DNA of 64,000 nucleotides from Xylanimonas ulmi (lineage in GTDB: Bacteria > Actinomycetota > Actinomycetes > Actinomycetales > Cellulomonadaceae). Location of the stretch: NCBI RefSeq assembly GCF_004216535.1, contig NZ_SGWX01000001.1:2914001-2978000 (forward strand), read 5' to 3'. A model generated the notes under the pieces. The model made no database searches. It was not told the DNA's origin and saw nothing but the letters and a program-made list of their open reading frames with translations. Positions 61,032-64,000 of this stretch are shown in pieces. Each line of letters opens with the position of its first letter. Position 1 is the stretch's first letter. Both the position numbers and the translations under genes were made by a program.

Positions 61032-63398
61032 TCAGACGGTCGCGGTCAGCAGACGCCCCACGCGCGTCACGCGCGCCCGAGCCGTCGCGAACACCGCCAG
61101 GCCCAGCCCTGCGACGCCCCACAACACGAGCCCGATGACCGCCGCGCCCACGCCGCCGGCGGCCGGCACCACGAGCCCGACCAGGGCCTCGCGGGCCGCG
61201 CCGATCGCGAGCAGGTCGGCGACGCCGTCAAGCCAGCCGGGCACGGTCGCCACGACACCCGTCGCGATGACCAACACCGCCATGAGCAGGCTGACGCCGC
61301 GCGCGAGGTCGCCCAGCAGCAGGCAGAAGCCCTGGTGCAGCGCGACGAAGACGAGCGAGGTCAGCATCCCGAGGCCGATCGCGCCCAGCCATCCGCCCAC
61401 CGACAGGTGCTCGACGGCGGCGATGACCACCCCGACGACGGCGCCCGTCCCGGCCGCGATGAGCGCGGGCAGCGCCAGGTCGGCCAGTGCGAGGCGCACC
61501 GCGCCGCGCGTGGCGCCGAGCACGCGCGAGCGGGAGGGCCGCACGACCGTGGTCAGCCCGAGCGCGCCCAGCCACAGCGCGACGACGGCGAACAGCGGGC
61601 CGGTCGAGCCGGTGTCGAGCGTGTCGTCACCCGGCGCCTTGACCGGGTCGGCGACGACCGAGGCGAGCGTCGCGCGCTCGCCGTCGGAGTAGACCGGGAT
61701 CTGGTCGACGGCCTGCCCGAGCCCGTCGGCGAGCTGGTCCGCTCCCCCGACCAGCTCTCCCACTCCGGTCGCCAGGCCGGTCGCGCCCGACGCGACGCCG
61801 TGCGCGCCCGCGGCCAGGTCGCCGACCCCGGAGGCGAGGTCGCGCGCGCCGCCGGACACGCCCGTGGCGCCGGTGGCGAGCGCCCGGACGCCCGAGGAGA
61901 CCTGCGTGGCGCCGGCCGACACGCCCGAGGCGGCGTCGGCGATCTGGCCGACCCCGCCCGCGAGGTCACGGGCGCCGCCCGCGAGGTCCGTGGCGCCCGA
62001 GGCGACGGTGTTGGCGGCGCCGTGGAGCCGGCCGAGCCCGTCGGCGAGCTCGTGCTGACCGGCCGCGGCCTCCTCCATGCCGTCGGCGACCTTGGTCGCG
62101 GCGTCGGAGAGGTCCTTCACGCCCTGCGCGGTCGTCGTGAGCTGCCCGCGCAGATCGCGCACCTTCTCCAGGGCGCCCGAGGCGCCACCCAGGTCCTCGA
62201 AGTCCTGCTGGAGTTCGGCGAGGTTGAGGGCGACGAGCTGGGCGCACAGGTCCGCGTCGATCGCCGGCGGCGTGGCGCCGCACGCTGTCACGAGCGCGGT
62301 GAGCGCCTGGCCGATCCTGTCGCTCATGCCATCGAGGTCGTCGAGCCACGGCAACGTGTCCGGATCGGGAACCTGGGGGATCGCGACGTTGATCTGTGCG
62401 AAGCCCGCGTCGAGCTGCGCGACGCCGTCGGACACGCCGCGCGCGCCCGCGGCGAGCTTGTCGCCGCCCGCCGCGGCGGCCTGCGCGCCCGACGCGCTCT
62501 GGCCGATGCCACCCGCGAGCTGCGAGGCGCCGCCCGCGAGCTGGTCCGCGCCTCCCGCGAGCGCCGACGCGCCTCCCGACGCCGACGACGCGCCGTCCGC
62601 GAGCTGGCCCGCACCGCCCGCGAGCGCCGACGCGCCGCTCGACGCCGCCCGGGCGCCCGAGGCGAGCCGGCCCGCGCCGTCCGCGAGCTGCGCGGCGCCG
62701 CCCGCGGCCGAGGTCGCGCCGTCCGCGACCAGGCCCGCGCCGTCCGCGAGCTGCGAGGCGCCGTCGGCGGCCGAGGTCGCGCCGTCCGCGAGCTGCGAGG
62801 CGCCGTCGGCGGCCTGCCCGAGCTGTTCGCCCAGGGTGTTGAAGCCGACCAGCACGTTGTCGACGTACGTCTGGGTGAGCGAGGAGCCCATGACCGTCGT
62901 CGCGGTCGAGGCGACGACCCGCGCGAGCACCGCGTCGGCGACGCGGCCCCCCGGCGGGGTCGCCACGTCGATGGTCGCCTGCCGCGCCTGGCTGGGGTCG
63001 TCCCCGCCGAACGAGGTGGCGGCGGCCGAGAAGTCCTTCGGGATCGTCACGACGGCCGCGAACGTGCCATCAGCGAGCCCGGCGGCGGCCTGCTCCTGGT
63101 TGGTGACCTCCCACTGGTAGCTCGCGTCCGAGGCAGGGACCGCCTTGGGCGTCTGCTCGGTCGCCGGCGCCACGCCCGAGACCAGTCCGGCCGCGAGCTG
63201 CCGCCCGAGCGGCACGTACTGGCCGTTCACGGTGACGGGCTCGTCGTTGTTGACGATCGCGGCGCGCACGGTGTCGAGCCGATCCGCCGGGTCCCACAGG
63301 GCCGTGAGCAGCAGCCCGAGCACCGCGAGCGGGAGCAGCGCGACGGCCGCCAGCCGCCAGACCCCGGCGCGGGCGCCGGTACGGGTCAGGGCGTTCAC
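61032..63398 (-). CDS. YhgE/Pip-family membrane protein with alanine/glycine heptad-like repeats
   Basis: 788 aa. One N-terminal helix (about 12-33), the YhgE/Pip N-terminal domain (DTVRAAIVNNDEPVTVNGQYVPLGRQLAAGL, like the NNDxG motif), then a long low-complexity central region (about 185-340 and 420-560) made of GAxQLADGA-type 7- and 14-residue repeats, likely extracellular coiled-coil or fibrous structure. Five to six C-terminal helices follow (about 615-780). The family is related to phage-infection proteins and type VII secretion EsaA. GTG 63398 overlaps the upstream gene's stop. Confidence 0.88.
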   Translation of the reverse strand: MNALTRTGARAGVWRLAAVALLPLAVLGLLLTALWDPADRLDTVRAAIVNNDEPVTVNGQYVPLGRQLAAGLVSGVAPATEQTPKAVPASDASYQWEVTNQEQAAAGLADGTFAAVVTIPKDFSAAATSFGGDDPSQARQATIDVATPPGGRVADAVLARVVASTATTVMGSSLTQTYVDNVLVGFNTLGEQLGQAADGASQLADGATSAADGASQLADGAGLVADGATSAAGGAAQLADGAGRLASGARAASSGASALAGGAGQLADGASSASGGASALAGGADQLAGGASQLAGGIGQSASGAQAAAAGGDKLAAGARGVSDGVAQLDAGFAQINVAIPQVPDPDTLPWLDDLDGMSDRIGQALTALVTACGATPPAIDADLCAQLVALNLAELQQDFEDLGGASGALEKVRDLRGQLTTTAQGVKDLSDAATKVADGMEEAAAGQHELADGLGRLHGAANTVASGATDLAGGARDLAGGVGQIADAASGVSAGATQVSSGVRALATGATGVSGGARDLASGVGDLAAGAHGVASGATGLATGVGELVGGADQLADGLGQAVDQIPVYSDGERATLASVVADPVKAPGDDTLDTGSTGPLFAVVALWLGALGLTTVVRPSRSRVLGATRGAVRLALADLALPALIAAGTGAVVGVVIAAVEHLSVGGWLGAIGLGMLTSLVFVALHQGFCLLLGDLARGVSLLMAVLVIATGVVATVPGWLDGVADLLAIGAAREALVGLVVPAAGGVGAAVIGLVLWGVAGLGLAVFATARARVTRVGRLLTATV

Positions 63399-64000
63399 TT
63401 CGACACCTCCGCGTTGTCGTTTCCGGTGTTCGGGGTGGTTTCGACAGGCTCAACCAGCTGGGGCGGGGTTTCGACGGGCTCAACCAGCTGGGGCGGGGTT
63501 TCGGCGGGATGCGCCTGCGACGCCTGCGCGAGGTCGAGCGTGAGCGCGTCCGGCAGCAGGTCGGACGCGTCGGCGCCCGTGGTGCCCACCAGCACGGCGA
63601 CGCCCTGCGCCCGCGCCGCCCGCAACGCCGCGGCGAGCGCGTCACGCCCGTCACGGTCGCCCAGGGCGTGCGCCCGCAGCACGACGACGGCGCGCGGCGC
63701 CCCGCGCAGCGCCTCGACGACGGCCCGCGCGGCCGCGCCGTGCGCACCGGACTGGTGCGCGTCGTCGGACGGCGCCGCGTCGATGACGGCGACGCGGCCG
63801 CGCACCGCGGAGGCCCGCTCGGGCAGCACGTACCCGGCCACCTTGACCGCTCCGGCGTCGGGCTTGAGGCGTCCGGCGAGCGCGAGCAGCAGCGCGTCGG
63901 TCGAGGCGACGGCGTCGGACCAGACCACGAGGGCGCCGCCGTCGGGCACCCGCACGGTGACGGGCCCGACCAGGGGCGCCTCCGACGGGCCGTCCACGAC
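63395..64000 (-). CDS. Degenerate ABC-ATPase-like protein (5' end outside the window)
   Basis: At least 202 aa; the frame is open at the right edge. It looks like an ABC ATP-binding domain (LLLALAGRLKPDAGAVKVAGYVLPERASAVRGRVAVIDAAP and the C-terminal half), but the P-loop position reads VVWSDAVASTDALLLAL with no GxGK(S/T), and no LSGGQ signature is visible. ATP hydrolysis is therefore doubtful in this form. ABC-like partners commonly precede YhgE genes. The last 25 residues are 10-residue VEPVET repeats from a 30-bp DNA repeat. Confidence 0.75.
   Translation of the reverse strand, partial: VVDGPSEAPLVGPVTVRVPDGGALVVWSDAVASTDALLLALAGRLKPDAGAVKVAGYVLPERASAVRGRVAVIDAAPSDDAHQSGAHGAAARAVVEALRGAPRAVVVLRAHALGDRDGRDALAAALRAARAQGVAVLVGTTGADASDLLPDALTLDLAQASQAHPAETPPQLVEPVETPPQLVEPVETTPNTGNDNAEVSK
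63437..63508. repeat. 30-bp tandem repeat of the REP-like palindrome in the C-terminus of the ABC-like gene
   Basis: Two full copies (63437-63466, 63467-63496) and part of a third to 63508, each starting GGTTTCGACRGGCTCAACCA. In frame on the minus strand they encode PPQLVEPVET units just before the stop codon. Confidence 0.88.

Noticed and set aside
61740-62830. Tandem DNA repeat array or CRISPR in the YhgE gene
   Set aside because: The repetition is at protein level (GAxxLADGA); DNA units diverge, there are no uniform spacers and the frame is continuous.

Overview
The window is chromosomal DNA of a very high-GC actinobacterium. The GC-rich third codon positions, GTG starts, leaderless promoters (TANNNT 6-7 nt before the start codon), HspR-type heat-shock operator, MrpAB fusion and dcd next to tRNA-Gly fit Micrococcales, probably Cellulomonadaceae or Promicromonosporaceae. 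The taxonomic call is inference. I see no prophage, insertion sequence, CRISPR array or rRNA.

Layout. 1-4061: tricarboxylate transporter (tctA partial, tctB, tctC) divergent from a CitA/DcuS-type sensor kinase and response regulator. 4067-9342: peptide/nickel-type ABC importer with a double-ATPase fusion. 9586-13156: exonuclease III, a zinc polyol dehydrogenase and a xylulokinase-like kinase. 13184-15850: clpB behind a HAIR operator. 15958-19959: cupin, hydrolase, Ada-AlkA fusion and Ogt (alkylation repair). 19908-26807: Mrp Na+/H+ antiporter operon mnhAB-C-D-E-F-G. 26814-32570: two paralogous unknown proteins flanking dcd, tRNA-Gly(CCC), a pirin and a 1-kb intergenic region rich in DnaA-box-like sites, then a DinB-fold protein. 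32638-38819: regulator island (TetR, two paralogous AraC, one large LuxR-type ATPase regulator). 38954-44856: sugar isomerase-like protein, PTS EIIA, HAD hydrolase, and the PPDK regulator-PPDK pair. 44960-48057: NHL/thioredoxin protein, small coupled genes, small lipoprotein. 48225-56406: a sulfur-scavenging operon (sulfonate ABC transporter, acetyl-CoA synthetase-like enzyme, SfnG-type sulfone monooxygenase, MetY, CoA-binding protein) preceded by a Cys-containing short leader ORF. 56426-61017: XRE/DUF2975 pair, aldo-keto reductase, NAL1-like protease, small paralogs. 61032-64000: YhgE/Pip protein and a degenerate ABC-ATPase-like partner.

The least ordinary signals are (1) a double cluster of DnaA-box-like sites between the pirin gene and an unknown gene; (2) the Cys leader ORF and hairpin before the sulfur operon; (3) short palindromic repeats placed inside reading frames: a GGTTTCGACAGGCTCAACC family read as VEPVET peptides in linkers, tails and at a stop/start junction, and a 75-bp palindrome inside the xylulokinase gene; (4) families of small unknown proteins present as local paralogs.
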